In this document: positions 55,186 through 64,000 of the stretch, piece after piece
Layout of the letters: every line of letters begins with the position of its first letter
Position numbering within the stretch: position 1 is the first letter of the stretch
Assembly: GCF_020181615.1 (NCBI RefSeq)
Contig: NZ_CP084029.1
Coordinates: 3,578,800-3,642,799 of the forward strand
Source of the DNA: [Mycobacterium] crassicus
GTDB lineage: Bacteria > Actinomycetota > Actinomycetes > Mycobacteriales > Mycobacteriaceae
Direction: 5' to 3'
DNA length: 64,000 nucleotides
Translations under genes and position numbers: made by a program
Notes under the pieces: model-generated
Told to the model about the DNA's origin: nothing
Database searches by the model: none
Seen by the model: only the letters and a program-made list of their open reading frames with translations

Positions 55186-57357
55186 TCAGGCGGGTTTCAC
55201 CACGACGTCGACGCTGGTGGCCCCGGGGTCTGACGCGATAATGAGCACCGAGCCCTGGGAGACGACGTGCCCGCCGGTCACGCTCACCTGGTAGCCGTCC
55301 GGGTACGCGGTGACCGGCATCGCGATCTGGGTCTGCGCACCGGCGGCGAAGCTGCCGGAGCCGCCGGCCATCGCGGTGGAGTAGCTGAACTGGAAGGTGC
55401 CGTCTCCACCGGAACTGACGGCGTCGAACGACCATGCGCCCGGGGTGCCGGCGATCACCTGCGGGTAGGGCTGGGCGAGCATCGCCAGCACCGGTTGGTT
55501 CACGTTGTCACCGGTCGGTGGCAGGGACGGGTCGTAGACCAGCGACCCGCGGCCGCCACCGGTGGTGGTGATGTCGTTGAGGTCGGTGTACTCCCACTTG
55601 GTCCAGCCGATCTGAGCGTGGTTGGCGGCGGCCATCACCCCGGTCAGGCCGAACGGGTTGTTGCCGAACTCGCTCAGGAAGACCGGCATGTCGCGCGCGT
55701 CCGCGTAGTCCAGGGAGTGACCGATGATGCTGTCGGCCCACGCCTCGCAGCCGAAGCCGATCTGCGCGACCACCGCCTGCAGGCAGTAGCTGTGGAATGA
55801 GAAGGCGGTGTTGTCGTCGTCCACCGTGCCCAGGTGGGTGGGCATACCCACCACCGAGGAGATGTTCGGTTCGTAGAACACCGGGGTGTTCGGGTCCACC
55901 GACCGGATCGCCGACGCCAACTGGTTGTAGAACGGCGTGAGGGTCTGCTCATCGAAGTGCGGGCTGCCGAAGGCGATCGACCCCACCTGCGAGCCCGGCC
56001 ACGGTTCGTTGATCAGCTCGTAGCCGGCCACGCTGGACTCGCCCTTGAAGTAGTTGGCCACGTGCTGCCAGGACTGCGCGTAGTGATTCTGCAACCCGAT
56101 GCCGTCGGACGCTTTTGCGTTGGACCAGAACGCATCCCAGGCATGGTTCTGTGCAGGGTTGAGCAGGTAGTTGACGGGGAAGCCGTAGTCGGGGTTGTCC
56201 AGGCCACCGGTCTGCGTCGCCCACTCCGGTGCGCCCTCGCCCCCGAACGTGCTGCTGTACAGATCCTGATGGAAGTCGAGGATGCTGCGGATGCCGTGGC
56301 GGGCCAGGGTCTGCACCGTCTCGTTCACCGAGGCGAGGTAGTCGGAGTCGTAGACGCCGGGTTCGGGTTCCACCCCGGCCCAGATGACGCCCACCCGCAC
56401 CACGTTGAAGCCGTTGGCGGCCAGGAACGCCGCATCGTCGTCGCTGAAGCCATCCGCGCCCGGCTCGAACGGCGGGATCTTGTACACCTGGTTGACGCCG
56501 TGCAGCAGCACCACCCGTCCGTCGTCGTCGGTGAACCAGTGGCCGTTGGTCGACAGCCCGGTATAGGGGTCGCCGGCCGGGGCACCGTCCAGGGTGCCGT
56601 AATGCCCGACCGCGCCGTGCACGCCGAACATGCCGGCGATGCCACCGGCCCCGCCCAGGGCGGGCAGGCTGCCGATGCCGCTGTAGACGCCGTCACCGGC
56701 ATCACCACCGGCACCTCCGACACCCATCAGGGTGCCGCCGGCACCACCGTCCCCGCCGCGGCCACCGTCGGCGCCACTACCCCCGTCGCCACCGTGGCCG
56801 CCGTTGCCGAAGATTCCGGCCGCACCCCCGGCGCCACCCGCACCGCCGGAGGCGGTGTTGTCCCAGCCGGCACCGCCGTCGCCGAACAGCCAGCCCGCGG
56901 CACCACCGTCGGGGTTCGCTTCGGTCCCGGCGGCGCCGTCGGCGATCATCGCCCCCCAGCCCATGGCCTTGCTGATGTCGTTGAGCCCGTCCAGGATCGG
57001 CGTCGGCCCGGCGCTGTTGATCCAGCCCTCGATGCCGGCGTGCAGCGGCGTGTAGATGAGCTGCTGCAGCGACATCGTCGCCTCCGCGATACCCACACTC
57101 GACGATCCGGCGATCACGCCGTCCCAGTGCGCGGGGTCGAAGAACGCGTCCCAGGCAGCCGGACTCCCCAGCGCATCCCAGTCCACACCGCCGGTGGCCA
57201 CGTCCAGGAACGGTGCCACCGCCTGGTCGAAGAGGTCTTCGAACATCTCGGCACCCGCCGGGGGCGGGGCGGCCACACCGAACGTGATGGCCACACCCAC
57301 CGCGGCGCTCAAGGCGATCGACCGACCGAAACCACTGCCGCCGCGGTACCGAATCAT
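55186..57357 (-). CDS. Secreted PGRS-type glycine-rich protein fused to a GH5 endoglycoceramidase-like glycosidase
   Basis: A 723-residue fusion. A signal peptide (about 1-35), then a region typical of mycobacterial PGRS-repeat proteins lacking a PE domain (about 36-150), a Gly-Gly-Ala repeat stretch (about 155-265), and a glycoside hydrolase family 5 domain (about 280-630). The catalytic acid/base is E451 in ELINEPWPG and the nucleophile E563 in FLSEFGNN. GVNQVYK and ILDFHQDLYS are family-typical. A beta-rich domain closes the C-terminus, as in endoglycoceramidases. It probably cleaves glycolipid or glycan outside the cell. ATG 57357 was chosen as giving the signal peptide. Confidence 0.87.
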   Translation of the reverse strand: MIRYRGGSGFGRSIALSAAVGVAITFGVAAPPPAGAEMFEDLFDQAVAPFLDVATGGVDWDALGSPAAWDAFFDPAHWDGVIAGSSSVGIAEATMSLQQLIYTPLHAGIEGWINSAGPTPILDGLNDISKAMGWGAMIADGAAGTEANPDGGAAGWLFGDGGAGWDNTASGGAGGAGGAAGIFGNGGHGGDGGSGADGGRGGDGGAGGTLMGVGGAGGDAGDGVYSGIGSLPALGGAGGIAGMFGVHGAVGHYGTLDGAPAGDPYTGLSTNGHWFTDDDGRVVLLHGVNQVYKIPPFEPGADGFSDDDAAFLAANGFNVVRVGVIWAGVEPEPGVYDSDYLASVNETVQTLARHGIRSILDFHQDLYSSTFGGEGAPEWATQTGGLDNPDYGFPVNYLLNPAQNHAWDAFWSNAKASDGIGLQNHYAQSWQHVANYFKGESSVAGYELINEPWPGSQVGSIAFGSPHFDEQTLTPFYNQLASAIRSVDPNTPVFYEPNISSVVGMPTHLGTVDDDNTAFSFHSYCLQAVVAQIGFGCEAWADSIIGHSLDYADARDMPVFLSEFGNNPFGLTGVMAAANHAQIGWTKWEYTDLNDITTTGGGRGSLVYDPSLPPTGDNVNQPVLAMLAQPYPQVIAGTPGAWSFDAVSSGGDGTFQFSYSTAMAGGSGSFAAGAQTQIAMPVTAYPDGYQVSVTGGHVVSQGSVLIIASDPGATSVDVVVKPA

Positions 57358-57589
57358 CTGCGACTGCCTCCATATGATGAATTTTGGCTGAGCGTTGCGT
57401 CTGATCGGCATGAGAATACTTGGATCGCCGGCTGATGATCGCGGAATCGAGCATCTGGTCCCGGGCCCAACGACCGCACTGTGCGCCAAGCGTGACCTGC
57501 TCGTGTCACCGGTGTGACTGCGCTGCTGCACTGTTGTTACCGAGGGCCGTCATCGAGCTGCCCGCAATCGCAACGGATGGGGGACCGAG

Positions 57590-58057
57590 ATGGGGCGCGA
57601 CTGGACGAGACAGGCGATTCCGACTGTGACGGCGGTGTTGGCGGCCGGCGCGGTATGGACGGGCGTGATCGTCTCGGTGGGGTTGGCGGCACCGTCGCAC
57701 GCGAGTCCGGTGGACACCTCATTTCTGTCCGATCTGGCCGGGGCAGGGGTCCCCGTCGCCGACCCGGGCGCGACGGCCGCACTCGGCCAGTCCGTCTGCC
57801 CGATGCTGACCGAGCCCGCCGGCACCGCTGCCTCGGTGGCGGCCCCGGTCGCCGGCGGCCTGGGCGGCGGTCCCACCATGTCTCCGGAGATGGCGAAGCT
57901 GTTCACCGAGATCGCGGTGCAGGTCTACTGCCCGCAGATGCTGTCGCAGCTGGCCAGCGGCCAGGTGCCGGAGCTGCCCCAAATCCCCGGAATGTCCGGC
58001 GGAATCCCCGGCCTGCCCGGGGGGATCCCGGCTATCCCGGCCATCCCGGTCGCCTAG
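57590..58057 (+). CDS. Secreted DUF732-family protein
   Basis: A 155-residue exported protein. The signal peptide (about 1-39) ends SHASP. The DUF732 core is FLSDLAGAGVPVADPGATAAL with C70 and a second cysteine C114 in VQVYCPQML, likely forming a disulfide. The C-terminus is a Pro/Gly/Ile-rich tail (PGLPGGIPAIPAIPVA). The function of this mycobacterial family is unknown. It corresponds in position to Rv3354 near folD. Confidence 0.82.
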   Translation: MGRDWTRQAIPTVTAVLAAGAVWTGVIVSVGLAAPSHASPVDTSFLSDLAGAGVPVADPGATAALGQSVCPMLTEPAGTAASVAAPVAGGLGGGPTMSPEMAKLFTEIAVQVYCPQMLSQLASGQVPELPQIPGMSGGIPGLPGGIPAIPAIPVA

Positions 58058-58059
58058 CG

Positions 58060-58075
58060 CCGACATATCGGCTGG
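58060..58075 (+). terminator. Short hairpin after the DUF732 gene
   Basis: GCCGA and TCGGC arms around CATA lie three bases past the stop codon. The remaining 210 bp before the next gene contain a direct repeat of GGCCGGCCGGGGAG (about 58204-58233) and no gene. Confidence 0.4.
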
Positions 58076-58287
58076 TCCGGCTCGGGTGTACCTGCTTTTC
58101 GGGCCGAATCACATTGCGGGACAAGCCCGGCTGTGAGCATTGGTTCACCGGATGTTTACGCAAGCCTCTGTTTGGCCCGGCTGACAGCGGGTATGCCGGT
58201 TCGGCCGGCCGGGGAGGGCCGGCCGGGGAGAGCGCGGGCCTATGGGTGGCACCGACAGGTCCCCGCCGGACCGAAAGGCTATCCCCC

Positions 58288-59151
58288 ATGGCTGAACGCC
58301 TGATCCCGCATTTCGCCAACGTGCAAGCCCACTACGACCTGTCCGACGACTTCTATCGGCTCTTCCTCGATCCGAGCCAGACCTACAGTTGCGCCTACTT
58401 CCGGCGCTACGACATGACGCTGGAAGAAGCCCAGCTCGCCAAGATCGACCTTTCGCTCGGCAAACTGGGACTGCAGCCGGGGATGACGCTGCTCGACGTC
58501 GGCTGCGGCTGGGGCGCCACCATGCGACGGGCCGTCGAAACATACGACGTCAACGTGGTCGGATTGACGCTGAGCAAAAACCAGGCCGCCCATGTGCAAT
58601 CGATGTTCGACACGATGGACACCCCGCACACCAAACGAGTGCTGTTGGCCGGTTGGGAACAGTTCGACGATCCGGTCGATCGGATCGTGTCCATCGGGGC
58701 GTTCGAGCACTTCGGCTACGACCGCTACGACGACTTCTTCGCGATGGCCCACAAGGCGCTGCCCGACGACGGCGTGATGATGCTGCACACCATCTGTGGC
58801 CTGTCGCCGCAGGAGATAGTCGAACACGGCATGGCGCTGACCGCCGAGCTGGCCGACTTTCAGATATTCCTCATGACCGAGATCTTCCCCGGCGGTGAGC
58901 TGCCGTCGATCGGCCTGGTCAAAGAGCATGCCGTGAAGATGGGGTTCACGGTGAGCCGCATCCAGTCACTGCAGCAGCACTACGCGATGACCCTCGATCG
59001 CTGGGCGGAGGCGTTGGAAACGCACGAGTGCGAGGCCATCGAGCTTCAGTCCGAAGAGGTCTACGAGCGCTACCTGCGTTACCTGACCGGCTGCGCCGAG
59101 GAATTCCGGACCGGCCGCTTCGACGTCAACCAGTTCACCCTGGTGAAGTAG
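58288..59151 (+). CDS. Cyclopropane mycolic acid synthase family methyltransferase
   Basis: A 287-residue SAM-dependent methyltransferase of the CmaA/MmaA/UmaA group, which modify double bonds of mycolic acid chains (cyclopropane, methyl branch or hydroxyl). Signatures are HYDLSDDFYRLFLDPSQTYSCAY, the SAM loop VGCGWG at 71-76, GLTLSKNQ and SIGAFEHFGYDRYDDFF. FLMTEIFPGGELPS is the substrate-side motif. The exact modification cannot be told from sequence. It appears inserted between the Rv3354-like and Rv3355c-like genes relative to M. tuberculosis. Confidence 0.9.
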   Translation: MAERLIPHFANVQAHYDLSDDFYRLFLDPSQTYSCAYFRRYDMTLEEAQLAKIDLSLGKLGLQPGMTLLDVGCGWGATMRRAVETYDVNVVGLTLSKNQAAHVQSMFDTMDTPHTKRVLLAGWEQFDDPVDRIVSIGAFEHFGYDRYDDFFAMAHKALPDDGVMMLHTICGLSPQEIVEHGMALTAELADFQIFLMTEIFPGGELPSIGLVKEHAVKMGFTVSRIQSLQQHYAMTLDRWAEALETHECEAIELQSEEVYERYLRYLTGCAEEFRTGRFDVNQFTLVK

Positions 59152-59173
59152 CCAGACCGCCAGAACCCGGCGC

Positions 59174-59467
59174 CTAGCTGGTCCCCAGCGGGTCGATGGT
59201 CGCTGCGGTATAGAGCATCACCGTCGACATCGTCGTCATGGTGGCGAAGTCCAGCCCGCGGTCGCGCAGCACCAGCAGACCGGCCCGGTCCTCGGACAGC
59301 ACCAGCCGCAGCGCGGCGGCCACCCCGGTCCCGATCCCGATCAGCAGCGCGCCGCGACGCCAGAAGTTGGCCCCGGCCAGCACGAACGCCGCCACGAAGA
59401 TCAAGCCCACCGTCACGATCGGCCACTGCCGCGCGACGGTCGCACGGACCCGGGTCAGCGGACTCAC
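59174..59467 (-). CDS. DUF3017 small membrane protein
   Basis: A 97-residue protein with three predicted helices: about 14-33 ([19 protein letters not shown]), 38-56 and 75-92. It matches the DUF3017 family (Rv3355c in M. tuberculosis), always beside folD; function unknown. The GTG start overlaps the folD stop by 4 bp, so the two are translated together. Confidence 0.85.
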   Translation of the reverse strand: MSPLTRVRATVARQWPIVTVGLIFVAAFVLAGANFWRRGALLIGIGTGVAAALRLVLSEDRAGLLVLRDRGLDFATMTTMSTVMLYTAATIDPLGTS

Positions 59468-60312
59468 ACCGTCGCCTCTACCCGTTCCACGACATTGGTC
59501 AGCAGGAACGCCCGGGTCAGCGGGCCCACCCCGCCGGGATTGGGCGACACGTGGCCGGCCACCTCCCAGACATCCGGGTGCACGTCACCGACGAGTCCGG
59601 CGTCGGTGCGGCTGACGCCGACGTCGACGACGGCCGCTCCCGGGCGCACCATGTCGGCGGTGAGCATGTGCGGTACCCCGACCGCGGCGATGATGATGTC
59701 CGCCTGCCGGGTCAGCGCGGGCAGATCCCGAGTTCCGGTGTGGCACAACGTCACCGTGGCGTTCTCCGAGCGGCGGGTCAGCAGCAGCCCCAACGGGCGC
59801 CCGACCGTCACGCCGCGGCCGATCACCACGACGTGGGCACCGGCGAGCGGCACGTCGTAGCGGCGCAACAGGTGCACGATCCCGCGCGGGGTGCACGGCA
59901 GCGCCGCAGCGGTGCCCAGCACCAGCCGGCCCAGGTTGGTCGGGTGCAGCCCGTCGGCGTCCTTGGCCGGGTCGATGCGCTCGAGGGCGGCGTTCTCGTC
60001 CAAGTGCCCCGGCAGCGGCAGCTGCACGATGTAGCCGGTGCACTCCGGATTCGCGTTGAGCTCGTCGATGGTGTCGTTGAGCTGCGCAGTGCTGGCATCG
60101 GCCGGCAGGTCGCGGCGCAGCGAGGTGATCCCCACCTTGGCGCAGTCGGAGTGCTTGCCGCGCACGTAGGCGTGCGAGCCCGGGTCGTCGCCGACCAGGA
60201 CGGTGCCCAGTCCGGGAGTGCGGCCCGCGGTGGTGAGTTTGTCCACCCGGGCCTTGAGGTCGACGAAGATCTCGTCGCGCGTTGCCTTGCCGTCCAGTGT
60301 GATAGCACCCAC
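59464..60312 (-). CDS. folD: Methylenetetrahydrofolate dehydrogenase / methenyltetrahydrofolate cyclohydrolase
   Basis: Bifunctional one-carbon folate enzyme (NADP-dependent). The 282 residues begin [16 protein letters not shown]; catalytic Y49 and K53 lie in [52 protein letters not shown] and [11 protein letters not shown] are the remaining hallmarks. I chose GTG 60312 because it corresponds to the family N-terminus; ATG 60321 would add three residues. It is divergent from the flavin oxidoreductase across 49 bp. Confidence 0.95.
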   Translation of the reverse strand: MGAITLDGKATRDEIFVDLKARVDKLTTAGRTPGLGTVLVGDDPGSHAYVRGKHSDCAKVGITSLRRDLPADASTAQLNDTIDELNANPECTGYIVQLPLPGHLDENAALERIDPAKDADGLHPTNLGRLVLGTAAALPCTPRGIVHLLRRYDVPLAGAHVVVIGRGVTVGRPLGLLLTRRSENATVTLCHTGTRDLPALTRQADIIIAAVGVPHMLTADMVRPGAAVVDVGVSRTDAGLVGDVHPDVWEVAGHVSPNPGGVGPLTRAFLLTNVVERVEATV

Positions 60313-60361
60313 GGGCGACATTCTCTCATCGACTCCGGCCGGGGTGCGTAGGCTGCCCGTC

Positions 60362-61549
60362 ATGCCTTCCGCACCCGACATTCTCAGCCCCGCCAAGCTC
60401 GGTCCGGTCACGCTGCGAAACCGGACCATCAAGGCGGCCACCTTCGAGAACCGCACACCCGATGCGCTGGTCTCCGACGACCTCATCGAATACCACCGGG
60501 TGGTGGCGGCCGGCGGGGTCGGGATGACCACGGTCGCCTACTGTGCGGTCTCCCCCGGCGGCCGCACCTCCGGCGACGGACTGTGGATGCGCCCGGAGGC
60601 TGTGGCCGGGCTCCGGCGACTGACCGACGCCATCCATGCCGAGGGCGCCGCGGTCGGCGCACAGATCGGCCACGCCGGCCCGGTCGCCGACGCACGCTCC
60701 AACAAGGCCCGCGCGCTGGCCCCGGTGCGGTTCTTCAACCCGATCGGAATGCGGTTCGCCAAGAAGGCCGACCGCGACGACATCGCTGCGGTGACCGCCC
60801 AGCACGCCGACGCCGCCCGGTTCGCCGTCGACGCCGGCTTCGACGCCGTCGAGATCCACCTCGGCCACAACTATCTGGCCAGCTCATTCCTGAGCCCGCT
60901 GATCAACCGCCGTTCCGACGAGTTCGGCGGGTCGCTGGCCAACCGCGCCAAGGTGGCCCGCGGGATCGTGCAGGCCGTCAGTCGCGCGGTGAACGGTCAG
61001 ATCGCGGTGACCGCGAAACTGAACATGACCGACGGGGTACGCGGCGGCATCAGCCTGGACGAGTCGCTGACCACCGCGAAGTGGCTGCAGGACGACGGCG
61101 GCCTGGACGCCCTGGAACTGACCGCCGGCAGCTCCCTGGTCAACCCGATGTACCTGTTCCGCGGAGACGCCCCGGTCAAGGAGTTCGCCGGCGCCTTCAA
61201 ACCCCCGATGAGCTGGGGCATCCGGATGACCGGCAACAAGTTCATGCGGAACTACCCCTACCGGGAGGCCTACCTGCTGGACGACGCCCGGCTCTTCCGC
61301 GCCGAGTTGACCATGCCGCTGATCCTGCTCGGCGGCATCACCAACCGCGAGACCATGGACCTGGCGATGTCGGAGGGCTTCGAGTTCGTCGCGATGGCCC
61401 GCGCGCTGCTCGCCGAACCCGACCTGGTCAACAAGATCGCCGCCGACCGGGCGACCCGGTCGGAATGCATCCACTGCAACCGGTGCATGCCGTCGATCTA
61501 CCGGCGTACCCACTGCGTGGTGACCGGCGCGCCGGATTCGTACCGCTGA
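60362..61549 (+). CDS. NADH:flavin oxidoreductase (old yellow enzyme-like) with C-terminal cysteine cluster
   Basis: A 395-residue FMN TIM-barrel enzyme. [53 protein letters not shown] with [16 protein letters not shown], and the phosphate loop LLGGITN are present. The end has [19 protein letters not shown], resembling the [4Fe-4S] ligand motif of 2,4-dienoyl-CoA reductase-type enzymes. The chain stops there, without the second FAD/NAD domain of those enzymes. It matches Rv3359 in size and position. Likely reduces an activated C=C bond; electron donor uncertain. Confidence 0.88.
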   Translation: MPSAPDILSPAKLGPVTLRNRTIKAATFENRTPDALVSDDLIEYHRVVAAGGVGMTTVAYCAVSPGGRTSGDGLWMRPEAVAGLRRLTDAIHAEGAAVGAQIGHAGPVADARSNKARALAPVRFFNPIGMRFAKKADRDDIAAVTAQHADAARFAVDAGFDAVEIHLGHNYLASSFLSPLINRRSDEFGGSLANRAKVARGIVQAVSRAVNGQIAVTAKLNMTDGVRGGISLDESLTTAKWLQDDGGLDALELTAGSSLVNPMYLFRGDAPVKEFAGAFKPPMSWGIRMTGNKFMRNYPYREAYLLDDARLFRAELTMPLILLGGITNRETMDLAMSEGFEFVAMARALLAEPDLVNKIAADRATRSECIHCNRCMPSIYRRTHCVVTGAPDSYR

Positions 61550-61639
61550 CGGTCCTGCGCCGCTCCTGTGCCGGTCCGCGCCGACTCGCGATGCGATGAC
61601 GCAGTCGGTACATGACGCCGTCGCGCTAAAGTTAATCCG

Positions 61640-64000
61640 ATGAGTCACCCAGCCCCGCCGGTGCTGACCGTGCGCTACGACGGGTCGCAGGGCACGTTCT
61701 CCGCAGGCCACGACGTGGTCATCGGACGCGACCTGCGCGCCGACATCCGCATCCCGCACCCACTGGTTTCCCGTGCCCACCTGCTGCTGCGCTTCGAGCA
61801 GGGCCGGTGGCTGGGGATAGACAACGGCTCACTGAACGGCATCTACGTCAACGGCCAGCGGCTGCCGGTCGTCGACATCCGCGACGGCCAGACCATCAAC
61901 CTGGGCAACCCGGATGGGCCGCCGGTCTCCTTCGAGGTGGGACGGCATCAGGGGCAGGCCGGCAGGCCTCCGCAGACCGTCTCGATCCAGTTACCGCCGC
62001 CGGGTATCGCGCGCCCGAGGCCGCCCCAGCAGCAGGGCTGGCCGTCACCTGCTCAACCCGCGCAGTACCCCGACCCGCGTTCGGGTGGGCACCCCGGCGT
62101 CGGCCAGCCGGCGCCCTTCCGGCCCGGCCCCGCGCCGTACCAGCCGCAGCACCCCACCCACCAGCAGCCGGCATACCCGGCCCCGGACTCCGCACTGCGG
62201 CCCGGCTATCAACCTTCCGCCCGGCCGCCCGTCGAACCTCCCGTCGAGGCGTTCCCGCCGCGGCAGCCGTCCACCCGGATGGCGCCGGTGGCCGCCAAGC
62301 CGCCGGAGGCCGGCAACATCGCCACCCGGATGATCGACATCCTGCGGCCCTCCTCCAGTTCGGCGCCGGACGCACCGGCCGGTGCGCTGACCATCGGCCG
62401 CTCCACCGACAACGACGTCGTCATCTCCGACGTGCTGGCCTCCCGGCATCACGCGATGCTGATCCCGACCCCGCTGGGCACCGAGATCCGCGACAGCCGA
62501 AGCATCAACGGAACCTTCGTCAACGGTGTCCGGATCGGCTCGGCGATCCTGTCCGAAGGTGACCTGGTCACGATCGGCAACGTCGACCTCGAGTTCACCG
62601 GCGGCACCCTGCTGCGCCGCACCGAGGTCGCGTCGCGGACCGGAGGGCTTGAAGTTCGGGACATCTGCTTCGACGTCGAGGGCGGCAAGCGACTGCTCAA
62701 CAACATCTCGCTGACCGCGCGGCCGGGCACGCTCACCGCGATCATCGGCGGCTCGGGTGCCGGCAAGACGACGCTGTCGCGGCTGATCGCCGGTTACACC
62801 AAGCCCACCACCGGCACGGTCACCTTCGAGGGCCACAACATCCACACCGAGTACGCCTCGCTGCGCAGCCGGATCGGGATGGTGCCGCAGGACGACGTGG
62901 TGCACCGGCAGCTCACCGTCAACCAGGCGCTGGGCTACGCCGCCGAACTGCGACTGCCGCCGGACAGCACCAAGACCGACCGGGACCGGGCGGTAGCCCA
63001 GGTACTCGAGGAACTCGAGCTGACCAAGCACGCCGACACCCGGGTGGACAAGCTCTCCGGAGGTCAGCGCAAACGCGCCTCGGTGGCCCTGGAACTGCTG
63101 ACCGGGCCGTCGCTGCTGCTGCTGGACGAGCCGACCTCGGGCCTGGACCCGGCACTGGACCGCCAGGTGATGCTGATGCTGCGCGGGCTGGCCGACGCCG
63201 GCCGCGTGGTCATGGTGGTCACCCACTCGGTGTCCTACCTGGATGTCTGCGACCAGATCCTGCTGATCGCCCCCGGCGGCAAGACCGCGTTCTCCGGCCC
63301 GCCCAAAGAGGTGTTCGGGGCGATGGGCGCCGACAACTACGCCGACATCTTCGCCAACGTCGGCGCCGACCCCGACGAGGCCAACCGGCGATTCCTGGAA
63401 CGCGACGGCGGCCATCAGCGCGCAGCCTCCGCGGTCGCCGAGACCCCGCCCGCCGACCTGGGCAGTCCGCCGCCGGAGAGTCTGCGCAAGCAGCTGTCGA
63501 CGATCGCGCGCCGGCAGGTCCGGCTGATCGTCTCCGACCGCGGTTACTCGATCTTCCTGGCGGTGTTGCCGTTTATCGTGGGCTCGTTGTCGCTGACGGT
63601 GAAGGGCAACGGCGGGCTCGGGATGCCGGGGCCCGACGCACCGACCGAGCCGCAGTACATCATGGTGCTGCTGATCATCGGCGCGGTCTTCATGGGCACC
63701 GCCCTGACCATCCGAGATCTGATCGGCGAACGCCCGATCTTCAAACGAGAACAGGCCGTGGGCTTGTCGACGACGGCCTATCTACTGGCCAAGGTCACGG
63801 TCTTCTGCGCGTTCGCCACGGCACAGGGCGCGATCGCCACCATGATCGTGATTGTGGGCAAGGGCGGGCCGACACAGGGCGCCGTCATGTTCGGCAGCGC
63901 CAATTTCGACTTGTTCCTCGCGGTCGCCGGAACCTGTGTGGCCTCGGCGATCCTCGGGCTGGCCATGTCGGCGTTCGCGCAGTCCAACGAGCAGATCATG
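61640..64000 (+). CDS. FHA-domain ABC exporter half (Rv1747-like), 3' partial
   Basis: The frame is open to the window end (787 codons so far; Rv1747 has about 865). Two forkhead-associated domains bind phosphothreonine: IGRDLRADIRIPHPLVSRAH (from about 28) and IGRSTDNDVVISDVLASRHH (from about 253). A Pro/Gln-rich linker (about 105-215) joins them. The ATPase follows with Walker A GGSGAGKTT (from 371), signature LSGGQRKRAS and LLLLDEPTSGLDP. Membrane helices begin near 640. Rv1747 exports cell-envelope glycolipids and is controlled by the kinase PknF; similar Ser/Thr-kinase control is inferred here. Confidence 0.93.
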   Translation, partial: MSHPAPPVLTVRYDGSQGTFSAGHDVVIGRDLRADIRIPHPLVSRAHLLLRFEQGRWLGIDNGSLNGIYVNGQRLPVVDIRDGQTINLGNPDGPPVSFEVGRHQGQAGRPPQTVSIQLPPPGIARPRPPQQQGWPSPAQPAQYPDPRSGGHPGVGQPAPFRPGPAPYQPQHPTHQQPAYPAPDSALRPGYQPSARPPVEPPVEAFPPRQPSTRMAPVAAKPPEAGNIATRMIDILRPSSSSAPDAPAGALTIGRSTDNDVVISDVLASRHHAMLIPTPLGTEIRDSRSINGTFVNGVRIGSAILSEGDLVTIGNVDLEFTGGTLLRRTEVASRTGGLEVRDICFDVEGGKRLLNNISLTARPGTLTAIIGGSGAGKTTLSRLIAGYTKPTTGTVTFEGHNIHTEYASLRSRIGMVPQDDVVHRQLTVNQALGYAAELRLPPDSTKTDRDRAVAQVLEELELTKHADTRVDKLSGGQRKRASVALELLTGPSLLLLDEPTSGLDPALDRQVMLMLRGLADAGRVVMVVTHSVSYLDVCDQILLIAPGGKTAFSGPPKEVFGAMGADNYADIFANVGADPDEANRRFLERDGGHQRAASAVAETPPADLGSPPPESLRKQLSTIARRQVRLIVSDRGYSIFLAVLPFIVGSLSLTVKGNGGLGMPGPDAPTEPQYIMVLLIIGAVFMGTALTIRDLIGERPIFKREQAVGLSTTAYLLAKVTVFCAFATAQGAIATMIVIVGKGGPTQGAVMFGSANFDLFLAVAGTCVASAILGLAMSAFAQSNEQIM

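Noticed and set aside
56690..56900. Repetitive DNA as a CRISPR array
   Set aside because: The repeats are irregular GGN-type codons of a PGRS region within an open frame, without constant repeats or spacers.
57492..57509. GTGAC-N8-GTCAC as a CRP site between the GH5 and DUF732 genes
   Set aside because: Spacing and half-sites do not fit the TGTGA-N6-TCACA consensus well, so it is too weak to list as a regulatory feature.

Overview
The window is high-GC mycobacterial DNA, most likely from a non-tuberculous, environmental-type species. Two PPE proteins, a PGRS-type glycine-rich protein, a PE-PPE-type secreted hydrolase, a cyclopropane mycolic acid synthase, a 13E12-family HNH protein, F420-dependent enzymes and a SAM-IV riboswitch all point to this. 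From memory of M. tuberculosis, the gene order follows three blocks: Rv3330-Rv3336c (dacB, sugI, nagA, BrkB-like, trpS), Rv3340-Rv3342 (metY, metX, methyltransferase) and Rv3354-Rv3359 (DUF732, DUF3017, folD, flavin oxidoreductase). Large insertions sit between them.

Layout. 1-16.8 kb: cell-wall, sugar and oxidoreductase genes. These include a minus-strand cluster (Baeyer-Villiger-type monooxygenase, DUF1214-like secreted protein, AdhD-like dehydrogenase) divergent from a PucR regulator, and a TetR regulator with a near-perfect palindromic operator. 16.8-27.9 kb and 32.4-38.9 kb: an almost complete aerobic cobalamin pathway in four transcription units. They are cobG-cobH-cobIJ-cobM (+), cobL (-), chelatase-cobO-cobBC-cobD (+) and cobN-cobF-cobQ-cobK (-). 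Not seen in the window are the uroporphyrinogen-III methyltransferase (cobA) and the lower-ligand assembly genes (cobU/P, cobS, cobT). Between these blocks, 27.9-32.4 kb is an accessory patch: a 13E12-type HNH gene flanked by an intact Ddn-like gene and a decayed partial copy of it.

38.9-47.7 kb is the most unusual part. Two back-to-back cobalamin riboswitches drive cobN leftward and a BtuFC-like importer rightward. The importer ATPase is fused to a FhuF-like [2Fe-2S] domain and followed by a conserved unknown protein. Two tandem PPE2-like PPE genes then follow, each behind its own cobalamin riboswitch. Together with the riboswitch at 21.9 kb, five cobalamin riboswitches control synthesis, uptake and PPE export products. 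At least four share one expression-platform design, a GGGGCG...CCCC hairpin directly before the ribosome binding site. I infer a coordinated corrinoid acquisition system in which the PPE proteins act at the mycomembrane, an ABC importer crosses the inner membrane, and a tethered redox domain acts on the cytoplasmic side.

47.8-53.6 kb: monomeric isocitrate dehydrogenase, then a SAM-IV riboswitch and a possible Cys-Cys leader peptide ahead of metY-metX-methyltransferase. 53.6-64 kb: a PE-PPE hydrolase, a PGRS/GH5 fusion, a cyclopropane synthase, folD, an OYE-like enzyme and an Rv1747-like FHA/ABC transporter cut by the window end. No tRNA, rRNA or CRISPR array was seen.
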